Assembly (NCBI GenBank): GCA_013398055.1
Contig: VZRS01006725.1
Coordinates: 875,106-939,105, forward strand
From: Ifrita kowaldi
Taxonomy: Eukaryota; Chordata; Aves; Passeriformes; Cinclosomatidae
Direction of reading: 5' to 3'
DNA: 64,000 nt
Under the pieces are notes generated by a model. The model had not been told where the DNA came from, did not search any database, and worked only from the letters and a program-made list of their open reading frames with translations. Numbering within the stretch: position 1 is the first letter of the stretch; each line of letters starts with the position of its first letter. Shown piece by piece: positions 11,471 to 22,647 of the stretch. The position numbers and the translations under genes were made by a program.

Positions 11471-14005
11471 AACACCTGTATAAGGTGCTTAAAATGCCAT
11501 TACCACCTGTAATTAAAGGCAGAATCCAATTACAGCAGGTAGCAAATCAGGTTGGTGCTTACCATTTGTAGATATTGACCATGCTGCTTATAAAAAAAAA
11601 TCGGGACTGGTAAAGCACACATAGAGCAATGTAATATGCAGATTGTATGAAGCTCTAAAGAGCAATTACAAGATAAAAGGTAATGAGGAGTAATAAGGAC
11701 AAATTAGTTTCAGTGAAGTAATGACACTTGAAGTTTAAATTTCTACATGGAAAGTTCTGGGGAGAAAAAAATTTAACCAGCAAAGAAATCAAAGCAAGCC
11801 AAAAATGATGGTGGGAAGGTGAGAAGGTGAGAAGGGGACGCTCACCTACCGCACTTGCAGATATCCCATTTTCATATCAATACATTCCTCTGGTTTTATT
11901 AAGAGGGGCTGTGAACCCAACTGCATTTTCAGAGCTGTGAACCACAACCACACAGGTCCCTCAGACCCATCTGCCACAGCAGCTACATCGATTACACCCT
12001 GTTATTTTTAGAGGGGATATATAGACCTTTCTGAATTCAACAGCCTGCTTTGGGTCTTGTCCATGTGCTGTAATTAAATAATGTGAATTAAAGCACACAA
12101 TATTTTTTTTTTAAAAATAAATATAATGAGCAAAAGTATGAGTTCAGCTATTACAGTCCCTCAGGCTGGGTCTTCCAATGGAAAATGTCTCTTCCCCTTG
12201 GAAGAGCAAGCTCAGAGCTTTGGTCAGACCAGGAATGCAAGGTCGGGTACATATTATGGAAATCTCACTCTTTATGTAATTGTGCTTTATTTTTAAGCTT
12301 AATTCTCATTTTCAAAGACAAAACCCAAGGAAGACATTTAAAGAAAATACTCAATTTTTTTCAGGATCCCCAGGTGAAAGGGGACAGAGTATTTCAGTTG
12401 TGTACGTCAAACTCCAATCTGCTTTGGAGATTTTGTATGGGAGCATCCTGACTGAAATAAATACTTTTCTCCCACTTGTATGAATTCAGTGATCTTTAAA
12501 TTCCAGATCATAATGATTATGTAAGGGCTGTTAGCATGTCAAGTAAATGAATACTTTTTGGCATTTTCAATGTGTGTTTTGCTGATGTGATGCAGAGGGA
12601 GCACCAGGGTGTATTGGGCCAATAGATGCTCTCCTTGCATAAATTAGACTATACAAAGCAAAAATGCATATTAGATTTTTCAAAGAAAATACAATCTATT
12701 TCTAGAATCCCCAGGACATCTACAATGAAAAATATTGCATAAGGTTGGTGTCCTCTGTGGCTGGCACCAGCCTGTGGTGCTGGTGTGACTAGATCTTCAA
12801 GGGAGAATTCCATTTTATAGCACCACTTGTGCCCCAGAAATAGAGTTACCAGAAATTGTGACCCTCTGCACAGGGACTGATCAATTTTTCAAATTGTTTG
12901 GGTTAGTAAACAAAGAAAAAACAACCAAGCTTTTTGCTAATATGGCAAAACATGTTCTATGGCAGAGAGGATGTAGTGCACTTTAGCAATTCTATTGTTT
13001 TTTCAAAATTGGATTTCCTAGGAAGAGCCAAATGTGCTTGTGAGAACAGCAGACACTGTGCTTACTGCTTCTAAACTTTTCTCACCAAACAGAGTGCTAT
13101 TGCTATAAAAAAAATGTTAAATGGCATTATTCCTTATAAAGCCCTTCTTCTTTTCAAAGGGTAAGGCGTTGGACTTAATTCTACTCTTCGTTATAACAAT
13201 TCCATTGACTTTAGTGAACGTAATATCAACAAAGTCACAGTTACCATCACTTTGATGAAGTTACGCTATCAAGACAAAAATCAGGTCTCTTTTTCAGAAA
13301 TATTCTTTTATTTTTCCTTTTTTCTCATACTGATTGTTGACTTTTACATTCCACAACGTTGGGTTTTGCTATCCATCCAGCTGAGGGAGGTTTGACACTT
13401 TCCACTGCCTGTAGCCTCCCCTCTCCCTCTCGTGTGTGCAGTTCACTCGACAACTGCTGGGCGGGGAGGCAGTGTTCTTGTACCACAGTTCAGAAGCTGT
13501 GGCATTTGCTTCTATCAACTACATTTTTCTTCAGTAATGAATCCTGCAAGGCAGGGAACACTTCAAGCAGATCTCTATGTGCCATTGCAGCATAAACCAC
13601 ACTTTAATACACAGCTCCCATCCCTCTGGGACTGCGTTCTTTGCATCGGGCTTAGAGATATTAAGGATATATTCTTCTTTCCTCAAAGCTGACATTAAAG
13701 AAGTCTCACTAAGATATCAATACTCCATAAAAGAAGTTCTATACAACTTGAAAATGAAAACTCTTCTTTTGAGACCCGTTATCTCCACTTAATATCAATT
13801 TTTTCCCTCAGTTTACTGAATAATTTTGGAAAGTAGATAAAGAGTAAACATGAATATACTATTATGCAATTCAAGATTACACTGGGTTCAGTTAGACAGC
13901 TTTTTCCTAGTTAAAACAATTTATTATTTAATGCTTAAATAAAACTGGGGGAAAGTATCTTTTAAATGATTATTTACAAAACGCACTCTCCTTCTCTCAG
14001 CCATC

Positions 14006-14095
14006 TATGGCTGGCACAGGTTGCCCAGAAAATCTGTGGATGTCCCATCTCTGGAAGTGTTCAGGGCCAGGTTGGATGGGACTTGGAGCATCTTA
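14006..14095 (+). mobile_element. CR1 LINE fragment with ORF2-tail peptide
   Basis: About 90 bp in plus orientation translate as RLPRKSVDVPSLEVFRARLDG. This is the well-known C-terminal tail of the avian CR1 ORF2 reverse-transcriptase protein. The fragment is truncated on both sides and inactive. Confidence 0.85.
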
Positions 14096-15954
14096 TATGA
14101 AGAAAATTATTCTATAGTATCTTCAGGCCTGGGCCATAAAAATTTACACAAATACGTTCTTCTCAGGCTAAAAACAGAGCCAGTATTAGCAGTCATATTT
14201 ACCAGAGGTATAATGATTTAATATCAAGCTTTGAGATTACCTGTCAAAAAGTCCATTTTTGAACATAGGACTTACCAGCTTTTGAAAATAGAAGTCTTGT
14301 TCTTTTAAAGGAATGAACCACCACTTCCTACCACAAAAGTTTTAGTAAGAACTACAAAATTTACAAAAGAAAAATAGTTTAGAATCAAAAGAGAAAAAAA
14401 GCGTGAACTCTAGCTACCACTGATGCATCCTCACTGATACCCACACACTCTGCTTGGAGACACATTTTTCTCAGTCACATCAAATATATTTGTGGGCAAT
14501 TCTCAGGGACTGGAAATTTCTTGCTAGTTTCAAAGCCTTCTTCTTTTCACAGCAGTTTTACTTTAGCTTTTGCTGGTGCAGATGCAATAAACAAGCATCT
14601 AAAAAGGCAAACATCAATAGCACCTTTAATCTACTGTTTTAAGTCCCAGTTCTTTCCATTCGAGGCACAGACCTGGCTGAGCAGGAAGAGGACTATTAGC
14701 TTTATAGTTATAAAGTCAATAGAAACCGAATTTTAAAAGGATATCAAATCCTCATGATAAGGGACATGGAAGGTTGCATGCTCAGTGATCCATACTATTC
14801 CCTGCAAACCAGACCACGGAGATTAGTCTTTTCTGGAGATTAGTTTATTTGCTTCAATGCAAAACAGCCCAGTGAAACATGTAGCTAAACAAAACCATTT
14901 TCAGAAGTACATAGAATTAAATTGCTAGAAAAGTTTAAAAAATTATAGGTCTCATTCAAACTGACCAAAGCCAGACACCCCAGGAGCACACCTTTAACTT
15001 CTTTACATCAGGCTGTTTACAGGTACCACAGGAAATTTCAGCCTTAAATCTTCTTAAATCCACAAGAAAACAAAAAGCCCTGAACAAACAACTTCCTTCT
15101 CCAAATACTCACACGCACACACAAGATAAATAACAAATTCTCAACAGTTTATAAACTAGAATTATAACCTGCAAACCATTCAAAAGTCTGATTTAAACTG
15201 ACCAAAGCTAAAAAATCAGAGCAAACCTGTAACACCTTTAAATCGTATTGTGTAAAGAGCCCACAATCCACCAGGTACAGAACATTCAACCAATTGTGAA
15301 CAAAACCCCAAGCATAATAAACAGATTTAATCTTATTCAGTAGCTTTAAACATGGGAAAATTACTGAAACCAGCTAATTGGACACTAGAGTGAACATAAG
15401 GACTAAGATGACACCACAATGACCCAAATCCCTTTAAGTGGCATCATTGCACTCACTCATAGGAAGCCTCAAGATACTGCCAAGGATTCTGCCCTGAAAT
15501 GCCATTGAGGGACAAAATCTGAGACCTGCTTTGGTGTGCCAGTGAGCACCAGGAATGCACAACCAGGACCTTACATGATGTCACCTCTCCAGGCCATCTG
15601 GAAAAGAAGAAATATTCTGTAGTCAACACCACAATCCTCTTTCTTTGTATTGCTGAAGTACATTGCTAGCAAGCCTTTTAAAAATAGAAGGATTGAATAA
15701 ACCTAAAATGTCATGATGAGATTTCTAAAGCAAAAAATAATATCTACCATATTGTTGCAGCACATGGATGCTTTCAGTGCGAAATTGAGCCAGGCCATTT
15801 CTCACTTGCAGCGAGTTCTTGCAAAATGCTTTTTCCCCACATTCTCCCAGGGCTCGTTTCTGCAATCCATACTGGATACCAGAGACCCTCAAAGCAGAAA
15901 GCCAGATTCACTCCATGCCTGTGAAAAGTCATAGGTCTGGAGTTTGGTACTATG

Positions 15955-16345
15955 GAAACAGAGTCATTTAGGCTGGAAAAATCCCTAAGGTCATTGAGTC
16001 CAGCTGTTAACCCAGCACTGCCAAGCCCAGCACTAAACCGCGTCCCCAGGTGCTACACCTACACGGCTTTTAAATACCCCCAGAGATGGTGACTCCACCA
16101 CTTCCCTGGGAAGCCTGTTCCAGTGCTTGACCACCCTTTTGGGGAAGAAAGTTCTCATAATATCCCATCTAAACTTCCCCTGCTGCAATTTGAGTCCATT
16201 TCCTCTTGTCCTGTCACTTGTTAGTTGGGAGAAGAGACCAACCCACACTTTGCCACGAGCTCATTTCTGGGAGTTGTAGAGAGTGAGAAGGTCCCTCTGA
16301 GCCCCCTCTTCTCCAGACTAAACATCCCCAGGTCTTTCAGCTACT
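15955..16345 (-). mobile_element. CR1 LINE fragment, minus strand
   Basis: About 390 bp are the reverse complement of a CR1 3' region. Landmarks are TTTAGGCTGGAAAAATCCC, GTGACTCCACCACTTCCCTGG, AGCCTGTTCCAGTGCTTGACC, TCATAATATCCCATCTAAAC, CTCTTGTCCTGTCAC and TCTGAGCCCCCTCTTCTCCAG. On the minus strand the frame 16033-16248 stays open for 71 codons and contains [18 protein letters not shown], the CR1 ORF2 tail. It is 5'-truncated. The intact tail frame suggests only moderate age. Confidence 0.92.
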
Positions 16346-19300
16346 CTGGTTCTCTGAGATCTGGTTTTGGAAGCAGGAAAAAATAGTTTTCATTTAGAAG
16401 CCAGGGAGGTCACTGATGTGCAATACTCCTAGCAAACAGCATATGGATGTTGATAGTTTTTTCTTAGGGAGGATTATCAAATGAGCTTTGGGTCATGGAT
16501 AGCACGAGTTCCAGGATAATGCATTCAGTGATTGTGTCTATGATTACTGTAATAACTCTATATACAAAAGAAATGCAATGTTTGTGCAAGCATTCGTATG
16601 GAGGCAGACTCAGGCTTGCTCTGTCCAAGGTGTGAGATAACTAAGCATCCATTTGCTCTGATACAGAACCCTCATATCTATGGTAGCTGGAGGTCCACAT
16701 CCACACCAGCAAGCTCTGGCATGGCAAATTGTTTCATCACCTGCCTGATTCCAAGGAAGGGACAACTGGGCATCATGGGCCACTTACTTGTGCACTTCAG
16801 CAAATATTTAACCCAACCCAGCGCTTATGATCTGGTTCTTGATTTGCTTTTCATGGCTTAGATAGCTTATCTATCATCCCCTTTAAGAAAAGCAGGGCAG
16901 TTCCTTTCCTTTTCTTTATTCAAACAAAATTCTTGCTGGTTTCAATTTCAGGTCTGCTGCTCCAGCCCAAAGCCTCATGTGTGGTTTTCAAACATTGCAG
17001 AAGAAAGTTTATTTGCCCTGGGACACTTTTCTGATCAAATGTGTAAATCCAACACGAACCATATCTATCCATCAGGAAGGCTTCAATGAGTGTAGTTTTG
17101 CAATATTCTTGATTTTGTGTCAACTTTCTTCACTTTACTTCTACAACTGTGCATATTATTTACATAATACACTGCAACAAATACCTGTAAAACCAACGGT
17201 GTATTTATGTGGGGGGGTTTCGGTCTGTGATGCAGCCTGTGCTCCTTGTCAGGTCTGATTCACATAAATGATTACAGAATGAAACCACACTGTCAGCAAC
17301 TCTGAATTCACTGTTCTTTTCTGGAAATTCCTACTGGAGATGGGAGGAGAAGGAAGGGAAGGTGAGGGAGGTGCTGTGCCTTAAGGGAGGCACAACACAA
17401 GCACTGCAATCCAAACAGCACGGATCCCTTATTCTGTCACCTGAGGTCTGCAGGCCTTTGAGATTTCCACCTTCAACTCCAGACTCCTCTCTCCTTTTTA
17501 TCTCAAGACAGTTTCATTAAAACATAAGATTTTTTTTACTTTTTTCTCCCCAACATTTCCTGCTGCTCATAACTGTCCCAATGCAATATTCTGCCAGGTG
17601 ATAGATGCATTTTTTTGGTGTTTACTTGCTGTGTGTACAGACTGGGCACTGGAAACACAGCAGGACACCCATGCCTGAGCCTCTGGATGTGAACACACAG
17701 CTTCTTAAATCCTGCTCCACAACTGCTGCACTCTGTCACACATCTGAGCCCCAGGCTCCAACCTGAGCTTCTGTTTTTGATCTACCAGTAAAAGTCAAAG
17801 CACATTCTTGGCCTATAGGCCATACAGAGAAGAGAAGGAGGGTGTTCTGCCCTGGATTTTGTTGAATTTTGACATTCACACTTCCTAAACATAAATTATT
17901 AATGTTCAAATATATCATACTTTTTACAAGCTTCTTCCAGGAACTGCCTCATTACCTACAGATATCTCTCCTGCCTCTAACTTGCCCCTCTACAGACATC
18001 AGACACCCATCCCAGGTCTCCACAACCTCTGCTTTCTCTGGACATCTGCACTTTTGCCCTTGCTCTCACCCTTATGATGTTTCCCAGCTCTTTTCATTGC
18101 TCCTGTCTTTCTCCCCTCCAGTCCCTAGCTGAACTATTACTTTTTAGCTGAGGTTTTTCAGGCTCTCCAGTATTTGCCTGTGATATCGTCACCTCTCTGT
18201 TGTCGTTACCAACTACCCCTCCACTACCACGGAGTGATGAACCACCACACCTGGACCCCTGGACCCCCAGGAAGAACAGGATGTGGATGTTTGAGTGCCC
18301 AGCTGCCAGCTGCTAGAAGACTTCCAAAGCCGGTGTCATGGAGATTTCCTCTCCCCTGTGTGGTTGAAACTGGCTAATATGCAACAACACTAGAAGGCAG
18401 AGGGGAAGACAGACAGCAAGTCTCATTAAAACCAAATGCCTAAAATTCCTACACTCATTACGTGTGACACCTCATTCTAAAAAACAGATAAAAACAACAA
18501 CCATTGTCAATATTTATGTACTGCCTATTCTGAGATCTAAAGGCTGAACTCTAGTATCCATTTCTTTTAAAAAGGGGACATTATAATTACTTTTATTTCC
18601 CATCAGTCTTAAAGTTGGTAAGACACTGATGTTTTTAGCTGTTGCCAAGTAGTTTTTGTATTAAGGAAAGGATTTTCCAGGTGTTCATGCCCTGCCAGTG
18701 AGTAGCCTGGGGGTGGACACAGAGATGGGAGGGGACACTGACAGGACAGCTGACCCCCACTGACCAAAAGGATATCCTATTCCATATGGCATCACTCTCA
18801 GTACCTAAACTGAGGGGAAAGCTGGCATGGGGCCACTGCTCAGGTGCTGGCTGGGCATCTCTTGGTGAATGGTGAGCAATTGCATTGTGCATCACTTGTA
18901 TATTCTAAATATTTTATAATGATTATCATCATTACTGTACTTTTCTTCCTTTTCTCTCCCATTAAACTGCCCTTAACTCAACTCACACATTTTCTCACTC
19001 TCTCCCTTTTGATTATCTTCCTGATCCTGCCAGGAGGGGCAGTGAGCGAGTGCCTGTGTGATGTTCAGTTCCTGGCTGGGGTGAAACCCTGACAAGTGTG
19101 TACCGAATGGTTTGAGAGGATTAAATACAAAATGCTGTGCTGGTACTCTAAGTCACTGGGCAAAGCACTGGGGCTGGGTAATCCTGCCCTGACCCTGACA
19201 CGGGAGTGTGGCCATAAAGATGTGAGGAAACCCTTGGGGAAGTGCAGGGGTCTCATCAACGAGCAGCTGACCTGGGAGTGCTTTTGTGGAACAGGAAGAG

Positions 19301-20206
19301 CTGCAGGAGCACACTCCTGTGTCTCCCTCCTTCCCAGCCTCTGAGATTCTACTTCACCCACAGAAGCCTGGAAATCTGCAGTGATAATGAAAACATTAAT
19401 GCAACCCAAGCTACCTCAGTACTAGTGGGGCTAACTATTAAAATCTCATGAAAAACATAATGAAGCATTTTTAAAAAAAATTCATGCACTAACCACAGAA
19501 GAAGGCAATTTATCAAAACCAGTCACCACATCTGACTAATAGTTTTGTGCATTACAGGAATCTACCAGTAACTGATGAAAGCTGATAAGCTGTAAACGAT
19601 TTCTCTTCTTGTAAATATTGCAAAGTGTCCAGCAGTGTTGGTAATACTGCTGCAATAAAATCAGTTAAAAAAAAAATTAAAGAAAAGCTAAAAGCATTTC
19701 AGAAGTGCAGGGCAAAAAAAAGTATTTTCACTATTTTTCATATTTATGTTGCTTTCCTTCCTTCTTTACTCTGGAAAAATGCGAGTCATGCAGCTCTGTT
19801 GTTACAGGCTGCAACCTGGTGGGATGGCAGTGTTTAAACAGCATTTTTCCTAATTACAGCCTTAATGGCAGAGCCCTAAAGGAACAGTGAGGTGCTGGGG
19901 AAGGTTATCAACTCAGCTCAGGGCATTTTGCCCCTCCAATCAGAGCTGAACTAATGTACCATTAAAATATTACGTGATGGAGAGCTTCTGTTTTAGCTAA
20001 GCTACAGCTCAGAGAAAATTGATGGGCAATATTGCTCTGCCAGAGCAGTGGTGATGGGGTTGGGAAGAGGAAGCTAAGCAGGAATAACAACTGGGGCTCC
20101 ACTCTGCTGGTGAGCAATGTCCCTGCTATTAAGTGTTGCTCAGGAGGCAAGAGGAAAATGTTCTCCTTTGTGTTGCTTGCCATCATAGTGGCTTCTCCAT
20201 AGTGGC

Positions 20207-20236
20207 TTTGTAGTTCTAGACCACTAGAACTACAAA
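20207..20236. repeat. Perfect inverted repeat, 13-bp arms, 4-bp loop
   Basis: The left arm TTTGTAGTTCTAG (20207-20219) and right arm CTAGAACTACAAA (20224-20236) are exact reverse complements around ACCA. It could form a short hairpin or cruciform, or be a chance or transposon-derived palindrome. A short direct repeat of CATAGTGGCTT lies immediately upstream (about 20184-20206). Confidence 0.85.
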
Positions 20237-20904
20237 CAGTATAAATAAAAACATGTAACCATGAACCTGACCAACTGCTGTCATTGATGTATGATGCTGA
20301 AGCCATTCTGAGTGTTGTGTTAGCCAAGAGCTGATGCAAATATCTACCAAAGTATGATTTTTATTAATTGAAGGTGTGAATTCTGGCATCCAATGGATTT
20401 GCATTTTTCCTCTGTAGAAATAACTCCAATGTGAAAACAATGAGCAATTTTAAATGGTGAATACCTAAAGTACAGCAGAACTCAAAGGAAACATTGCCTG
20501 AGAATCATAAAACATTTTAAAAACAACAATAGGGGCAAGTCAGCCTTGTAAGAGGGCCAGCAGAATCTGTACAACACTTAAGCTCTACTTAAGGCCTCAA
20601 TGTAGGATTTAAGTGAAACTTAGCTGGTGCACGACCTTTCTGCTGGCACAGTGCAGAGCTGAGCGCTACCATTAATAATTTAACCCTCACAAGAAGGCTT
20701 TCCTTTGAGAATTATTTTACTGCCTCCAAAACTTCAGGGAAAAAAGCCAAAAACAAGCAACAGAACAAAACCATAGGACGGGTTTTTGCCCTGCTCTTTA
20801 ACACCACAGGGAGCCTGGTGGCACGGTCATGTCTTGTTCCCACGCTTCTCCATGCTATGGGATGAGGCTTTGTCCTCTCAGCTATGCTCCCATCCTGTTG
20901 CCTG

Positions 20905-20997
20905 GGTCAGCAGATGTATTACCCCTGTTTACTTGGGTCAGCAGCAGTGTTACCACTGGATACTTAGGTCAGCAGAAGTTTTACCCCTGGAGACCTT
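20905..20997. repeat. Minisatellite, 31-bp unit, three copies
   Basis: Three consecutive 31-bp units start at 20905, 20936 and 20967, each beginning GGTCAGCAG and containing a TTACC core. The copies are visibly diverged at several positions. The array lies about 290 bp upstream of the exon at 21289, inside the intron. Confidence 0.85.
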
Positions 20998-21288
20998 TTA
21001 ACACGAAGACACAGCTTCAGTGAATTGATTCAGGAGCCCTGACACTCACTAATACATCTTGCAGCACTGGGTGCACAGGACAATATTTAATGGAGGTTTG
21101 CTGCTTCCCCCTCTGACAGCTGCTGTTTCCCTATTCAAGAGAAATCCACAGGGAGACGAGGAAGACCCTAAGGACAAGTATTAAACCACAACAACCAGGA
21201 ACAACTACAACAAAATCTCTGATAAGGCAGAACAGAACAGCGTGTAAGTGCTGCTCTCTCAAGCTTTGTATCTATCTCACCCTTGCAG

Positions 21289-21425
21289 AGCAAGCCTTGG
21301 AAATCACAGGCTTGGAGAACGGGGGCCTCTGCGACATCCGTGCCTTGGACTGCACCAGGATCCGGGTATTCGGCCTGGGATTCAAAGAGTCTCCCAACCT
21401 GCACTGCCAGGTCACCAGGTTAATC
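21289..21425 (+). CDS. VWDE: VWDE exon: start of IPT/TIG-like region
   Basis: This exon of 137 nt is phase 1 in and phase 0 out. Joined to the preceding exon it reads through [18 protein letters not shown], then [17 protein letters not shown] and [11 protein letters not shown]. The pattern of a short strand, V-x-G-x-G-F, then L-x-C resembles the first strands of an IPT/TIG domain, a beta-sandwich type found in plexins. Three cysteines are spaced as recalled in VWDE proteins. The acceptor is CACCCTTGCAG and the donor ATC|GTAAGC. A competing GT at 21419 would change the phase and is rejected. Confidence 0.87.
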
Positions 21426-22491
21426 GTAAGCAGCCCCCTGTTGCCTCCTAAAATATTGATGATACAGCCAAACTTCAACATGTTTATGTAGAAATCTTTT
21501 ACTCTGATCTGTGCTATCTTCTCTCACTGCCTCAGCAGGGTATAAAGAGCTTCCAAACCTGCTGCCAGTGTGTGTGCTATGAGCAAGGGGAGCTGAAGAG
21601 GCTCAGACCTTCCCAGGACTGATTCCCTGGAAATGCACAGCTATGAGTTCTTGCTCATTATCTCTGTGGAGTTTTGTTTGACTCCTGCTTCGTTCAGCTG
21701 CTCTGTAGTCCACTGAAGCCTGACATCACAATATTATTTCTCATTTTTTACACCTGGAATCACTACACTTGGTTGTTTTCCTAAACACGTTTAAATGTTA
21801 AGTTTTGTGGTTGAACATAGGGTTTCCTCAGCACAGTTACAGAGGCTCTTATTTGAATTTTCTTAGCCATAGTTCAACTTTAAATCAGAAATTTTAATGA
21901 GCATTAAACACATCTCTTATGCTAGCACTGTAATTTTATCGTAAACAACTATACACAGGCAATGCTGCAACTAAGTTATTTGGTGGATCAGCATCCTCAG
22001 ACAGGAAATGTTTGATTAAACTCATAAATCCACCTCGGAACAGACACAGCCTAACTCCCAGTCAGTGCTGGCACACTCACGAGGCACAGCTGAGATTTGC
22101 CATGCCTGCTTAGGGCTCCAGAAGCTCTTACCAGCTTGGAATGCTCTGTGCAGCTGATCTAGAGGAGTAGCTGACATCACCTTCAAGGAGCCAAGAGCTG
22201 GCTGCTGATCTCCAGGAGCAAACACAAAGTTACTTGATTACATCTCCCTGTCTCATCCCAGCTGCTCGTCCCAAGTGCAGACCACAGCCCTTCCTAAACC
22301 AACAGCCCACCTGCATGCATGGCTAAGCGTGGCTTCCCCTTTACTGTAGCTATAGTAACAGCATGATTCCTTTTAAATAAAACACCCAGGAATGCCTTAT
22401 ATTATTGATTAGAATTATAAACGTACATTGACAACCGGAATCTCTTTATATGAGCCTTCAGTTTCTGCACTCTCCCTCTGCTCTCCTGCAG
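21426..22491 (+). other. VWDE: VWDE intron, 1.07 kb
   Basis: The intron begins GTAAGC and ends with a pyrimidine-rich tract and CTCCTGCAG. No repeat, exon or other feature was recognised inside. Confidence 0.8.
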
Positions 22492-22647
22492 CACCTCGAT
22501 GGCGAATGGATATCAAGAGAACAAGAAAGCACAAAAGCAGCTTTTCTGAGCTCTGAGGCTGTTGACTGCCAGATCCCACTCCTGAACATCACAGAGGCTG
22601 TGCACTTCGTGGCCGGTGACGAGCCATTCGCAAGATGGCAAGTGAAA
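22492..22647 (+). CDS. VWDE: VWDE exon: IPT/TIG-like region, middle
   Basis: This exon of 156 nt (52 codons) is phase 0 at both ends. It reads HLDGEWISREQ, then TKAAFLSSEAVDCQIPLLN, and ends GDEPFARWQVK. The sequence A-x-F-x-S-x-x-V-x-C-x-I-P matches the central strands of IPT/TIG-like domains, and the WQVK end leads directly into ITNDG of the next exon. It has one NIT sequon. The acceptor is CTCTCCTGCAG and the donor AAA|GTAGGA. The frame is open upstream into the intron, but the acceptor fixes the start. Confidence 0.88.

Larger units (their letters stand above)
7378..21288 (+). other. VWDE: VWDE intron (13.9 kb) with CR1 fragments
   Basis: This long intron begins GTAAGT and ends with CCCTTGCAG. 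It contains CR1 pieces near 8918-9015 (+), 10007-10412 (-), 14006-14095 (+) and 15955-16345 (-). It also contains a (TA)n tract (9709-9725), a C-rich tract (11457-11470), an inverted repeat (20207-20236) and a 31-bp minisatellite (20905-20997). One possible 75-nt exon at 9181-9255 is listed separately. The open frames here (for example 10277-10582, 10897-11367 and the minus frame 19962-20339) have no recognisable domains and are not called. Confidence 0.75.
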
